Source: Nocardia inohanensis NBRC 100128 (lineage in GTDB: Bacteria; Actinomycetota; Actinomycetes; Mycobacteriales; Mycobacteriaceae). Taken from it: 64,000 nucleotides of DNA. The position numbers were made by a program, and so were the translations under genes. The notes beneath the pieces were generated by a model. The model was given only the letters and a program-made list of their open reading frames with translations. It did not search any database and was not told where the DNA came from. Below are positions 34,928-43,410 of the stretch, piece by piece; the first letter of the stretch is position 1; each line of letters starts with the position of its first letter. The stretch spans positions 620,001-684,000 of the forward strand of contig NZ_BDBK01000008.1 in NCBI RefSeq assembly GCF_001612945.1. Reading direction: 5' to 3'.

Positions 34928-36376
34928 ATGAACGCCGATAAATCCGTCGCACAGCGCCATCGGGTGGTGGTGATCGGGTCCGGTTTCGGTGGCCTCTTCG
35001 CCTGCAAGCACCTGCGCAAGGCCGACGTCGACATCACCCTCATCTCCAAGACCTCCACGCACCTGTTCCAGCCACTGCTGTACCAGGTGGCCACCGGCAT
35101 CCTGTCGGTCGGCGAGATCGCGCCCGCCACCCGCATCGTGCTGCGCAAGCAGGAGAACGTGCGGGTCATCATGGGCGAGGTCAACGATATCGACCTCGAC
35201 GGCGGCACCGTCACCTCGCGACTGCTCAACTCCGACACCGTGACTCCGTTCGACTCGCTCATCGTCGCCACCGGCGCGCAGCAGTCGTACTTCGGCAACG
35301 ATCACTTCGCCACCTACGCGCCCGGTATGAAGACCATCGACGACGCGCTGGAACTGCGCGCGCGCATCCTGGGCTCCTTCGAAGAGGCCGAACTCGCCAC
35401 CGACCAGGAGACGCGCGACCGTTTCATGACCTTCGTGGTCGTGGGCGCGGGCCCCACCGGCGTCGAATTGGCCGGGCAGATCGCCGAACTCGCCGACCGC
35501 ACCCTGGACGGCAGCTTCCGCAATATCGACACCCGCGACGCGCGCGTCATCCTGGTCGAGGGCGCCGGCGCGGTGCTCGCGCCGATGGGCCCCAAACTCG
35601 GCAGCAAGGCGGCCAAGCGGCTGGAGAAGATGGGCGTGGAGATCCAGCTCAACGCGATGGTCACCAACGTGGACGCGCGCGGGGTGACCATCAAGGAGAA
35701 GGACGGCTCCGAGCGGCGCATCGAGAGCGCCTGCAAGGTCTGGTCGGCCGGCGTGCAGGCCAGCGAACTGGGCAAGATCCTCGCCGAGAAGTCGAAGGGC
35801 ACCGAGATCGACCGGGCCGGGCGGGTCGTGGTCGAGCAGGATCTGACCATCAAGGGCTACCCGAACGTCTTCGTGGTCGGCGACCTGATGTCGGTGCCGG
35901 GCGTGCCCGGGCAGGCGCAGGGCGCGATCCAGGGCGGCACGTACGCGGCCAAGGCCATCAAGGCCGAGGTGAAGGACGGCCAGAAGCCCGAGGAGCGCAA
36001 GCCTTTCAAGTACTTCGACAAGGGTTCGATGGCCACCGTGTCGCGCTTCAACGCGGTGTGCCAGGTCGGCAAGCTGGAGTTCTCCGGCTTCTTCGCCTGG
36101 CTGGCGTGGCTGGGCCTGCACCTGTGGTACCTGGTCGGCTTCCGCAGCCGGTTCGTCACCGTGCTCGAATGGTTCGTCTCGTTCCTGGGCCGCCATCGCG
36201 GGCAGATGGCCGCCACCGAACAGTGGGTGTTCGCGCGGCTCGCCCTGGAAGCGCTCGACGATCCGGACGAGGCGCGGGAACTGCACAAGCAAATCGGCGG
36301 CGAATCCCCAACGGGCAACGGCAAATCCGTGGCGAACAGTCCGACCGGTCAGCCCGCGGAGAAATCCGCGAGCTGA
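34928..36376 (+). CDS. ndh: Type II NADH dehydrogenase (non-proton-pumping NADH:quinone oxidoreductase)
   Basis: A membrane-bound flavoprotein of 482 residues that passes electrons from NADH to menaquinone. The FAD-binding motif is VVIGSGFGGLFACKHL and the NADH-binding motif is VVVGAGPTGVELAGQ. TSTHLFQPLLYQVATG is the family hallmark, and FVVGDLMSV..G..GQAQGA binds flavin and quinone. The C-terminal hydrophobic part (FFAWLAWLGLHLWYLVGF) anchors it, as in mycobacterial Ndh. The start follows GGAGCAGGG. It is probably followed in the same direction by the two secreted paralogues, about 100 bases on. Confidence 0.95.
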   Translation: MNADKSVAQRHRVVVIGSGFGGLFACKHLRKADVDITLISKTSTHLFQPLLYQVATGILSVGEIAPATRIVLRKQENVRVIMGEVNDIDLDGGTVTSRLLNSDTVTPFDSLIVATGAQQSYFGNDHFATYAPGMKTIDDALELRARILGSFEEAELATDQETRDRFMTFVVVGAGPTGVELAGQIAELADRTLDGSFRNIDTRDARVILVEGAGAVLAPMGPKLGSKAAKRLEKMGVEIQLNAMVTNVDARGVTIKEKDGSERRIESACKVWSAGVQASELGKILAEKSKGTEIDRAGRVVVEQDLTIKGYPNVFVVGDLMSVPGVPGQAQGAIQGGTYAAKAIKAEVKDGQKPEERKPFKYFDKGSMATVSRFNAVCQVGKLEFSGFFAWLAWLGLHLWYLVGFRSRFVTVLEWFVSFLGRHRGQMAATEQWVFARLALEALDDPDEARELHKQIGGESPTGNGKSVANSPTGQPAEKSAS

Positions 36377-36472
36377 CACGCCGACGTCACCGGGCGGCAA
36401 GTCCCGACCAATCCGGCACACCGGCCGGATCCGAATGTCGAACATCCATCGACATTCGTAGAAAGGTCATCC

Positions 36473-37447
36473 ATGGGCAAACGCCAACCGGTTGATCAGA
36501 TTTCGCCGCGCAAGCGGCGCCTCGGTTCCCTCGCCATCGCGGGCGCGCTCCCGCTGGTCGCGGCCTTCGGTAATACCGGAAACGCTGCGGCGGAAACGGT
36601 TTCGCCGGACGAGACCCAGCCCGCCATGGTGGAGAACCAGGCTCCCCAGACCCAGCCGGGGGTCACCCTCGACACCCCGTTCGGGCAGGTCACCGTGCCG
36701 GTGCCGCAGGCGCTCGCCGACGGTGCGCAGAACTACCTGGAGAACACCACCCCCACCGCGCTCGGCGTGGAGGGCAAGGCCGCCCAGGCCATGGCCGCCG
36801 AACCCGGCGCCATGACCGACCCGGCCGCGGCGACCGTGGTCCGGGTGGGCCGCAACTCCGCCACCGGCGTGCGGGACATCCCCAATGCGCCGCTGGCACC
36901 GGTCGATACGCAGAACCTGCGCTCGCCCGATCCGCTGCGGGCCGCCGAGGTGGCGCCCATCGCGGCGCCCGAGGGCAAGCTGCGCTTCGGTGACACCCAG
37001 GTCGACATCCCGACCTGGCTCACCGCCGAGCAGGCCGCTCAGGTCAATGCCGTGGCCGCGGCCGCGGAGGCCGAACTGGCGCAGACCCTGGATTCGGCGG
37101 GCTTCGAGCCCAGCCGGTCCGATCGCATCGCGGCCCAGACCGTCGGCACCGCCGCCGTCGGCGCGGCGGTGGGTGTCGGGGCGGCCGCGCCGGTCGAGGC
37201 CGTCGCACTGGTCATGGGCGGGTTCGTCGGGGCCATGGTCGGCACGCCGTTCGCGCCCGCCGGCTGGGTCTTCGGCCCGGCCATCGGGGCCACCGCGGGC
37301 GTGTCGCTGGTCGCGGTGCCCGCCGCTGCCGTGGGCGCGACCATCGGCGCTGCCGTGGGTGCGGTCAACGGTTTCACGGCTCCGGCCACCGAGGGCGCGC
37401 CGGTTGCGAACACCGCCGCGGCCGCGGACGAGACCGTCGCTTCCTGA
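36473..37447 (+). CDS. Secreted glycine-zipper-like protein, paralogue A
   Basis: I do not know the family. 324 residues. A signal peptide (ending GNTGNAAAE) follows a basic start (GKRQPVDQISPRKRR). The middle is Ala/Pro/Thr-rich. The last ~150 residues contain FGDTQVDIPTWLTAEQAAQV, then SRSDRIAAQTVGTAAVGAAV and a string of Gly/Ala/Val hydrophobic segments with small-xxx-small spacing (VMGGFVGAMVG, GPAIGATAG), like glycine-zipper membrane proteins. The next gene has the same C-terminal half. A possible role as an envelope pore or channel is only inference. AGAAAGGTC gives the ribosome-binding site. Confidence 0.7.
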   Translation: MGKRQPVDQISPRKRRLGSLAIAGALPLVAAFGNTGNAAAETVSPDETQPAMVENQAPQTQPGVTLDTPFGQVTVPVPQALADGAQNYLENTTPTALGVEGKAAQAMAAEPGAMTDPAAATVVRVGRNSATGVRDIPNAPLAPVDTQNLRSPDPLRAAEVAPIAAPEGKLRFGDTQVDIPTWLTAEQAAQVNAVAAAAEAELAQTLDSAGFEPSRSDRIAAQTVGTAAVGAAVGVGAAAPVEAVALVMGGFVGAMVGTPFAPAGWVFGPAIGATAGVSLVAVPAAAVGATIGAAVGAVNGFTAPATEGAPVANTAAAADETVAS

Positions 37448-37487
37448 CGTCGTAGCAACACCTCCGTCGTATGACGGCGATTCAGCC

Positions 37488-37523
37488 AGGGCCGGGGCCT
37501 CTTCCAGGGGTCCCGGCCCTTTT
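37488..37523 (+). terminator. Rho-independent terminator between the two paralogues
   Basis: A perfect 9-bp stem AGGGCCGGG / CCCGGCCCT with a 15-base loop and a following T-run. It suggests that paralogue B has its own promoter. Confidence 0.85.
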
Positions 37524-37654
37524 GGGTGAATTTCCCAGCAGTTGGCTAACTTTCGGCAAAAACAAACCTTTCGGGTCTTCCGGACGCATACCAATCCAGG
37601 TGACCGACGGGTCCGAATGTCGGGCGTCGATGTTCCCCGGAAGAAAGGTCGTGC

Positions 37655-38431
37655 ATGGCCGCAGGTAAGCACCGAGCCCTCAACCCGCATCGCAACAAGG
37701 TCGGCAACGTGGTGGCAGCGGGAGCGGTTCCGCTAGTCATGGCGATCGTCGGAACCGGAGCCGCCAATGCGGCGCCGGCCCAGCCGAATGCGGTCACGGC
37801 TCACGACGACGCACCCCAGCAGTGGCCGGCGGCCGACGCGCCGAACGTGATGCCATACGAGGGCCTGCAAATCCCCAACGACACCAAGAGCTCCATCCAG
37901 TGGTCGCGTGCGATCCCGGACAAGAGCTACTTGGCCCCGGTGGGTGTGCTGCATCCGCCGGTCCCCGTGGCGCCCGTGCCACCCATCGCCCCGCCTCCCG
38001 GCAAGTTCCGCTTCGGCGATGTGCAGGTCGATGCCCCGAACTGGATCGATTCCGAACAAGCGATCCAGATCAATGACAATGCCGCCCAGACGGAGGCGAA
38101 CCTCGCCACCTTCCTGGACTCCATCGGCATGGAGCGCAGCCGATCCGACCGCATCGCCGGGCAAACCGTCGGCACCGCGGCCATGGGTGCGCTGGCCGGA
38201 GCGAGTTCGGCGATGCCGTTCGCGCTCACCTCCGCCACCGTCGGCGCGGCCGTCGGTCTGGTGGTCGGCCTGCCGTTGTTCCCCGTGGGGCTGGTCGCCG
38301 GTCCGGCGCTCGGCGCGGCGGCGGGTGCGGCGGTCATCACCGTGCCGGCAGCGGTCGCGGGTGCGGCGATCGGGGCCGCGGTGGGTGCGGTGAACGCGTT
38401 CAACGCTCCACCACGTGTCGTCGCCAGCTGA
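37655..38431 (+). CDS. Secreted glycine-zipper-like protein, paralogue B
   Basis: 258 residues with the same plan as its neighbour: basic N-terminus, signal peptide (VVAAGAVPLVMAIVGTG, cut near ANA), proline-rich middle, then FGDVQVDAPNWIDSEQAIQ, RSRSDRIAGQTVGTAAMG and repeated Gly/Ala/Val helices with small-xxx-small packing. It lacks about 65 residues of the middle region. Its leader repeats that of paralogue A (CCGAATGTCG further up and AGAAAGGTC just before the start), so gene and 5' region were duplicated together. Function unknown. Confidence 0.7.
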   Translation: MAAGKHRALNPHRNKVGNVVAAGAVPLVMAIVGTGAANAAPAQPNAVTAHDDAPQQWPAADAPNVMPYEGLQIPNDTKSSIQWSRAIPDKSYLAPVGVLHPPVPVAPVPPIAPPPGKFRFGDVQVDAPNWIDSEQAIQINDNAAQTEANLATFLDSIGMERSRSDRIAGQTVGTAAMGALAGASSAMPFALTSATVGAAVGLVVGLPLFPVGLVAGPALGAAAGAAVITVPAAVAGAAIGAAVGAVNAFNAPPRVVAS

Positions 38432-38468
38432 TTTCGGTCCGACGACCGTCGCTCATTGCAGCGGATAA

Positions 38469-38513
38469 CCGCGCGGCGGGAACCGGGGGTGAGGTCCGGT
38501 TCCCGCCGCGCGG
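38469..38513. terminator. Long GC-rich hairpin between converging genes
   Basis: A perfect 18-bp stem (CCGCGCGGCGGGAACCGG and its complement) with a 9-base loop lies between the converging paralogue B and ureD genes. There is no T-run. It is very likely a bidirectional terminator. Confidence 0.75.
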
Positions 38514-38548
38514 CTGTGCACGGGGTGAATGTGCACGAGGTGTAAACG

Positions 38549-39199
38549 CTAGACGCGCAACAGGGTTGCGGTGCGGGTGTAGAGCGAGCCGCCCGCGGCC
38601 AGGGGCAGTAGCGCCGCGTCCATCCCGGTGGTTTCGGCAGAGCGATCATCCGGATAGGTGAGAACGCTCTCCACTGCCCGCGGGGCCGCGAGGGCGTCGT
38701 CGGTCGCCGCGTCCGCGCCCAGGTCCAAACGGTGCCGGAGCAAGGGGATTTCGCCGAGATCGGCATCCAGCGTGCCGGACCAGTAGCCGTGCTCCTCGCC
38801 CGTGCGGCCGATCTGCACGCGCTCACGCAGCCGCAGTCGCGCGCCTTCGGCCAGCCGCACCGAGGTCAGGGTTTCATGCTCGGCGCCGCCCGCGACCACG
38901 GTCGGCTCGGGATCGAAATCCAGGGTGCCGCCCGCCGCGACCTCGAAATGCCAGCGGGCCAGCGATTTCAGGGTCTCCCGGCCCGGGAGTGCGATGGTCG
39001 CGGCCACCGAGCGCACGTTCAGGGTCGCGCCGGGGCCGACGATCACGAAGATGTCGAGCACGTCGCCGCCCAACGGCGTGGCAGCCGTGCCGATGAAATG
39101 CACGGTGTCCACGCCGGTGCGCCGCGCCGACAGCCCGCCCACCGCGTGAATATGCGGCAGGGCGCCGGCGGTCGCGGCGATTCGCAGCTCAGTCCGCAC
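38549..39199 (-). CDS. ureD: Urease accessory protein UreD
   Basis: The chaperone that docks on apo-urease with UreF and UreG to deliver nickel. About 216 residues from GTG 39199, which has GGAG six bases upstream; this is the length of mycobacterial UreD. The beta-rich fold is visible with GGLSARRTGVDTVHFIGTAA, WHFEVAAGGTLDFDPEPTV and RLRERVQIGRTGE. It follows ureG by 41 bases, as in mycobacteria (…F-G-D). The divergent N-terminus is typical of the family. Confidence 0.85.
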   Translation of the reverse strand: MRTELRIAATAGALPHIHAVGGLSARRTGVDTVHFIGTAATPLGGDVLDIFVIVGPGATLNVRSVAATIALPGRETLKSLARWHFEVAAGGTLDFDPEPTVVAGGAEHETLTSVRLAEGARLRLRERVQIGRTGEEHGYWSGTLDADLGEIPLLRHRLDLGADAATDDALAAPRAVESVLTYPDDRSAETTGMDAALLPLAAGGSLYTRTATLLRV

Positions 39200-39240
39200 C
39201 GCGCGCTCCGATGCAGTCGATGCGACTACGCACCGGATGG

Positions 39241-39948
39241 TCAGTGCGAATGCGCAACGCCCGCATCCTGTTCGGCGGCCAGGCGCAGCTGCTCGCGAAC
39301 CCACTCCAGCACCGGGGTGGCGGCCGGGTCCTCGGTCAGCGAGGTGAACACGAACGGGCGGCCCTCACGGACCTTGGTCGAATCCCGGTCCATCACGCTC
39401 AGATCCGCGCCGACCATCGGGGCCAGATCGGTTTTGTTGATGACCAGCAGATCCGACCAGGTGACGCCCGGGCCGCCCTTGCGCGGGACCTTGTCGCCGC
39501 CGGCCACGTCGACCACGAAGATCTGGGCGTCGATCAGGCCGGAGGAGAAGGTGGCGGTCAGGTTATCGCCGCCGGACTCCACCAGGATCAGGTCCAGGGG
39601 CGGGTTGGCCTCGATCAGGTCGTCGATGGCGTCCAGGTTGGCGGTGATGTCATCGCGGATGGCGGTGTGCGGGCAGCCACCGGTCTGCACGGCGGTGATG
39701 CGCTCGTCGGGCAGGACCGCATTGCGACGCAGGAAGTCCGCGTCCTCGGTGGTGTAGATGTCATTGGTCAAGACCGCGAGCGAGAGCTCGTCCCGCAGCT
39801 GCCGGCACAGGGCCGCCACCAGCGCCGTCTTACCCGAACCGACCGGTCCGCCGACCCCGATCCGCACCGGTTCACCGGGCGTCCGCTCCCGCTTGGGGCG
39901 GTCATGGCTGTGCTCGTGGGGTTCCCCGTCGATGAAATGAGGTGGCAT
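39241..39948 (-). CDS. ureG: Urease accessory GTPase UreG
   Basis: A SIMIBI-class GTPase of 235 residues that couples GTP hydrolysis to nickel insertion in urease. P-loop [14 protein letters not shown], the metal-binding [11 protein letters not shown] (CPH motif), [11 protein letters not shown] and the base-recognition INKTDLAP are all present. It has His-rich ends (PHEHSHD at the N-terminus, GVAHSH at the C-terminus) that may hold nickel in place of a missing UreE. ATG 39948 has AGGATGG upstream. It is separated from ureF by three unrelated genes. Confidence 0.95.
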   Translation of the reverse strand: MPPHFIDGEPHEHSHDRPKRERTPGEPVRIGVGGPVGSGKTALVAALCRQLRDELSLAVLTNDIYTTEDADFLRRNAVLPDERITAVQTGGCPHTAIRDDITANLDAIDDLIEANPPLDLILVESGGDNLTATFSSGLIDAQIFVVDVAGGDKVPRKGGPGVTWSDLLVINKTDLAPMVGADLSVMDRDSTKVREGRPFVFTSLTEDPAATPVLEWVREQLRLAAEQDAGVAHSH

Positions 39949-40207
39949 GCACCCATCCTGTCCGATACACGTAAACCGCGTGTTACCCACCCCGCCGACC
40001 AGCCTCGATCAGATCGGCACGGTGTGTCCGACACCGCAGACCAGGGGTCATGGCAGCGACTCGTAAGCCCCGCTAACCTCGGAATCGGGACAATTCGCGG
40101 CGCGCACCCCCGCTCGATCCGGGCCGAGTCACTCCCCACGTCACCCACGGACGCGTGACGCCTGTTCGAAAGGTACGGCACCACAAAGCTTTTGGAGCTC
40201 ACTGATC

Positions 40208-40711
40208 ATGACAACACACAACGCACCCACCGCGACCTTCCACCCCCAGCCCGCGCCCGCCCCCGGAGCTCCCCCGGCGCCCACCACCTGGCATCAAGGC
40301 TCCCTCTGGTGGGACGCCAAATCCGTCCTGGTCACCCGGCCCATCGCCGAGAACTCCATCGCGACCACACCCCACCTCGTGGTCCCCGCCGAATACGGCC
40401 GCCTGGCCTTCGTCCTCTCCTCTCACGGTGCCGAGGCGCAACAGTTGGCATACAACGGCCGCGTGCTCATCCAAGCCGGTGACTGGCGAGGTCGTCCCGC
40501 CCTCGGCTCCCGCCAGCACTACGGCACCGCCCACATCGTCAACAACACCTACCTGGCCGCCCAGATCCGCGAGGGGATGCGCATCAAGTACGGCGCCCGC
40601 ACCGCTTTCGCCCGCATGGCCCATCGCCTGGCCCACGGCGCGGTCCCCTACGGCGATCTGGTGGCGATCGTGGAACTGCACCCCCATCGCCCCCTCATGA
40701 TCGGGTCCTGA
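40208..40711 (+). CDS. Hypothetical protein, possibly a split-barrel flavin/F420-type protein
   Basis: 167 residues from ATG 40208; a proline/alanine-rich start precedes a compact domain. LVVPAEYGRLAFVLSSHG, VLIQAGDWRGRPALGSRQHY and GDLVAIVELHP give a run of beta-strands reminiscent of pyridoxamine-phosphate-oxidase-like (split-barrel) proteins. I cannot confirm the family. Its 3' end overlaps the tail of the minus-strand gene at 40695 by 17 bases. It lies between ureF and ureG, interrupting the urease order. Confidence 0.6.
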   Translation: MTTHNAPTATFHPQPAPAPGAPPAPTTWHQGSLWWDAKSVLVTRPIAENSIATTPHLVVPAEYGRLAFVLSSHGAEAQQLAYNGRVLIQAGDWRGRPALGSRQHYGTAHIVNNTYLAAQIREGMRIKYGARTAFARMAHRLAHGAVPYGDLVAIVELHPHRPLMIGS

Positions 40712-41130
40712 GCGCTTCGCCGATCGAATCCAAGGTTTCGGGTTCGAACGGCCCGGGCAGCGTGATGGCCCGCCGATGGTCGGTAACCCGCCAGGCGATC
40801 AGGTCGTAGGTGCGGACGGTCTCCGGTTCGCCCGCACCACGCGCGACCATCGATCCCCGCGCGAAGTCGTTCGCCACCGCACGGCCCTCGGCGACGGCGG
40901 ACAGCCGCGCGGCCAGCACCCGCATCGCATGCCGCCCGGCCGCCGACGACGTGCTGCCGTATGCCTCGCCACATGCGGTGACTCCGGTCGGGAGATATGT
41001 CAGGTGGACCGTCTGACCGGGTCCGCCCCAGCAGCTGTGCCTGGTGCAGTAGGTGTCGACGCGGATTTCGGACTCCGCGCGGCCGGAGCAAGGTAGCCAA
41101 CTCCCCCGCCAGCTCGTTCGCCAACCACAT
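40695..41130 (-). pseudogene. Hypothetical gene with a probable frameshift near its 5' end
   Basis: The part from about 41065 down to the TGA at 40695 has protein-like composition and strong GC at third positions (TVHLTYLPTGVTACGEAYG, then VRTYDLIAWRVTDHRRAITL). In this frame there is no good start codon before ATG 40925, and upstream the bias is lost. Upstream the bias appears in another frame that begins with ATG 41130 (WLANELAGELATLLRPRG). A one-base shift around 41065-41075 would join them into a ~144-residue protein. Alternatively the true gene is the short 76-residue frame from 40925. Function unknown. Confidence 0.4.
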
Positions 41131-41154
41131 CCGTCAACCGAGAAAGGTGGCAGC

Positions 41155-41682
41155 GTGATCGATTTCCAGCTCCTCACCCCCGACGACTGGCGGCTGTGGC
41201 GGCAACTGCGGCGGGAAGCGCTCACGGAATCGGCTGCGGCGTTCGGTTCGACGATTGCCGAATGGTCCGGTCCCGGGGACACCGAGCCGCGCTGGCGCGG
41301 ACGGCTGGAGGCCATGGCGTTCAATATCGTGCTTCGTCTCGACGGTTCACCCGCGGGCATGGTGAGCGGCGATTTCCTGGAAGACGGCACCGCTGAACTG
41401 CGCTCGCTGTGGATCGCCCCGTTCGCACGCGGGCGAGGTGTGGGCGATGCCGCGGTGCGCGCCGTGGTGGAGTGGGCGAACTCCGGCACGGTCGCGCTGT
41501 CGGTGAAGTCCGCCAATGCCGCGGCGATCGCGTTGTACCGGCGTCACGGATTCGTCGATGCCGGCGTGTCCGCTGACGACAGCGGGGAACGGCGCATGGT
41601 CCGCGCCGGTGAGGATTTCGCGGGCGGCGGGGATCAGGGCGAGGTCATCGTGGCGATCCCGGGGCCTCGCGACCAATCATGA
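41155..41682 (+). CDS. GNAT-family N-acetyltransferase
   Basis: 175 residues; transfers an acetyl group from acetyl-CoA to an amine. The GNAT fold is clear: FQLLTPDDWRLWRQLRREAL at the start, the beta-4 strand ELRSLWIAPFARGRGVGDAA with the RGRGVG pyrophosphate loop, and ANAAAIALYRRHGFVDAG at motif B. The substrate is not predictable. GTG 41155 is preferred because GAGAAAGG precedes it and the domain begins there, although the frame is open upstream. The last six bases overlap the 3' end of ureF, which converges on it. Confidence 0.88.
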   Translation: MIDFQLLTPDDWRLWRQLRREALTESAAAFGSTIAEWSGPGDTEPRWRGRLEAMAFNIVLRLDGSPAGMVSGDFLEDGTAELRSLWIAPFARGRGVGDAAVRAVVEWANSGTVALSVKSANAAAIALYRRHGFVDAGVSADDSGERRMVRAGEDFAGGGDQGEVIVAIPGPRDQS

Positions 41683-42309
41683 GGCGAAGAGCGGCATATC
41701 GCGGGTGAGGTGGCGTTCGGCGAGGACGTCTTGGAGGGGGTCGGAGAGGGTGGCGAGGGATTTGGTTGCCTCGTGGGCGGTTTGGTCGCAGACGGCGGCC
41801 AGCCGGATGGTGCAGGCTGCGACGGCGGCCGGGTCGAGCGCCAGCAGGCGTTGGGCGGCGGTGGCCGCGCCGGTCATGGTGGTGTAGACGACCACCGCCG
41901 CGATGTCCTGCGGGGATTCGGCGGAGACGGCTCCCACGACGCCGAAGACGGTCGAGAGGTGGGGGCGGGGACCGAGAGTGCGCCAATCCGCTTGAGGCCA
42001 GACCTGTTTGGCGAGGCGGAGCAGGCCGCGGCCCTGGGCGCGGGAGGCGGTGCGGGCCGAGGGGGATGGGGTGCGGGCGTCGGCTTCTTGTTCGGCGCGG
42101 GCAGGGGTGAGCGTGCCCGCGCAGACCGCGGCGGCGAGGGAGGCGGCGACCAGGCCGGAGGTGCGGATGCGGCGGCGGAGGTAGAGCTCGACGGTGGGGA
42201 CGTCGCGCAGGAGACCGGAGGTGATGGCCTCCTCGACGCCGCCGGAGTGCACGTGGCCGCCGATGGGGAGGCGGGAGTCGGCGAGGGTGAGCAGGGTCGC
42301 CAGGCTCAT
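41677..42309 (-). CDS. ureF: Urease accessory protein UreF
   Basis: The all-helical protein of the UreDFG maturation complex, which gates nickel transfer and GTPase activity of UreG. 210 residues, like mycobacterial UreF. The hallmark start LLTLADSRLPIGGHVHSGGVEEA and the C-terminal SDPLQDVLAERH are seen. ATG 42309 is the start that fits the family. It is isolated from ureC by six kilobases and from ureG by three genes, although order and strand are those of the usual operon. Confidence 0.9.
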   Translation of the reverse strand: MSLATLLTLADSRLPIGGHVHSGGVEEAITSGLLRDVPTVELYLRRRIRTSGLVAASLAAAVCAGTLTPARAEQEADARTPSPSARTASRAQGRGLLRLAKQVWPQADWRTLGPRPHLSTVFGVVGAVSAESPQDIAAVVVYTTMTGAATAAQRLLALDPAAVAACTIRLAAVCDQTAHEATKSLATLSDPLQDVLAERHLTRDMPLFAS

Positions 42310-42406
42310 GGGCGCACATCCGGGTCGATCACCGGTTGATCGTAATACCGGGTCGGTCACGCGGACCCGGTCGGTGGGTACGACCCGAGCCGACTGCGCG
42401 GCGGGC

Positions 42407-43294
42407 TCAGCGGCGGAAGCTGCGTTCCATGAAACGCTGGGCAGCGCCGCGGCGGAGTTCGGACCACGCTTGGACGGGACCGGTCCACCAGGGGGAGATT
42501 TCCAAGGGGCGCGAGACCACCGCGTGGCAGAGCAGGTCGGCCGCTTCGTCGGCAGTGAGGCCGGGGACGCCGCTGAAGTCGCTGGGGGCGCTCATCCGGG
42601 TGTGGACGAGCGGGAGGTAGACGGAGGTGGTGGTGAGGCCGTCGGCGGCGATTTCGGTGGCCACGGTGCGGAGCCAGACGTCGAAGGCGGATTTGGAGGC
42701 GCCGTAGGCGGCCCAGCGGGGAGCCGGGGGCATGCGCAGGCCCCAGGTGGAGACGTTGACGATGTGACCCTCGCGGCGTTCGCACATGCTCGGCAGCAGG
42801 GTGAGCAGCAGCCGGACGGGGCCCAGGTAGTTGACGTCGATGGTGCGGGTGAAATCGTGGAAGCGATCGTAGGATTCGTTCAGGGGGCGGCGAATCGACT
42901 TGCCCGCGTTATTGATCACGACATCGATGTGGTCGTGTTCGGCGAGCAGGGTGCGGCCGAGAGCTTCCACCGCCGCCATATCGCTGATGTCGGCCCGATA
43001 CACGTGGGCGATGCCGCCGGCGGCGCGGATATCGGCGGCCACCTGTTCCAGGTCGTCGCTGCTGCGGGCCACCAGCAGCACGATCGCGCCCGCCGCGCCG
43101 AGCTTCTGGGCCGCGGCTTTGCCGATGCCATGCGAGGCCCCGGTGATCAGCACCACACGCCCGGATACGGCCTCGCGCAAGGTTTTCTCGCGCGGGCGGG
43201 AAGTGGGATAGAAGAGTCTGGTGGCCACTCGCTCGGCGAGGGGTCTGCCGTTGGATTCTGGATTCGCACTGCTCTGTGCCGAATTCTCAGTCAC
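42407..43294 (-). CDS. Short-chain dehydrogenase/reductase
   Basis: 295 residues. Cofactor motif ITGASHGIGKAAAQ preceded by a ~45-residue N-terminal extension, VINNAG, catalytic Ser in VNVSTWG and YGASK. The arginine in VARSSDD just after the second strand favours NADPH. Members of this kind act on lipids or ketones; substrate unknown. GTG 43294 is the start. It is one of the genes inserted between ureC and ureF and diverges from the tryptophan-rich membrane protein. Confidence 0.87.
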   Translation of the reverse strand: MTENSAQSSANPESNGRPLAERVATRLFYPTSRPREKTLREAVSGRVVLITGASHGIGKAAAQKLGAAGAIVLLVARSSDDLEQVAADIRAAGGIAHVYRADISDMAAVEALGRTLLAEHDHIDVVINNAGKSIRRPLNESYDRFHDFTRTIDVNYLGPVRLLLTLLPSMCERREGHIVNVSTWGLRMPPAPRWAAYGASKSAFDVWLRTVATEIAADGLTTTSVYLPLVHTRMSAPSDFSGVPGLTADEAADLLCHAVVSRPLEISPWWTGPVQAWSELRRGAAQRFMERSFRR

Positions 43295-43410
43295 GGTAAC
43301 GACTCTAATCCCCGCGCTGTTTCCCGTTGGCGAACTGAGTGGAAATACGCTGGGCGCGAAGCAATTCCTCGATCAGGATGTATTCCGGTGCACGGGGAAG
43401 GGGAACGAAC

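Noticed and set aside
37448-37654. Extra gene between the two glycine-zipper paralogues
   Set aside because: The gap holds a terminator and the leader of paralogue B; no protein-like frame is seen.
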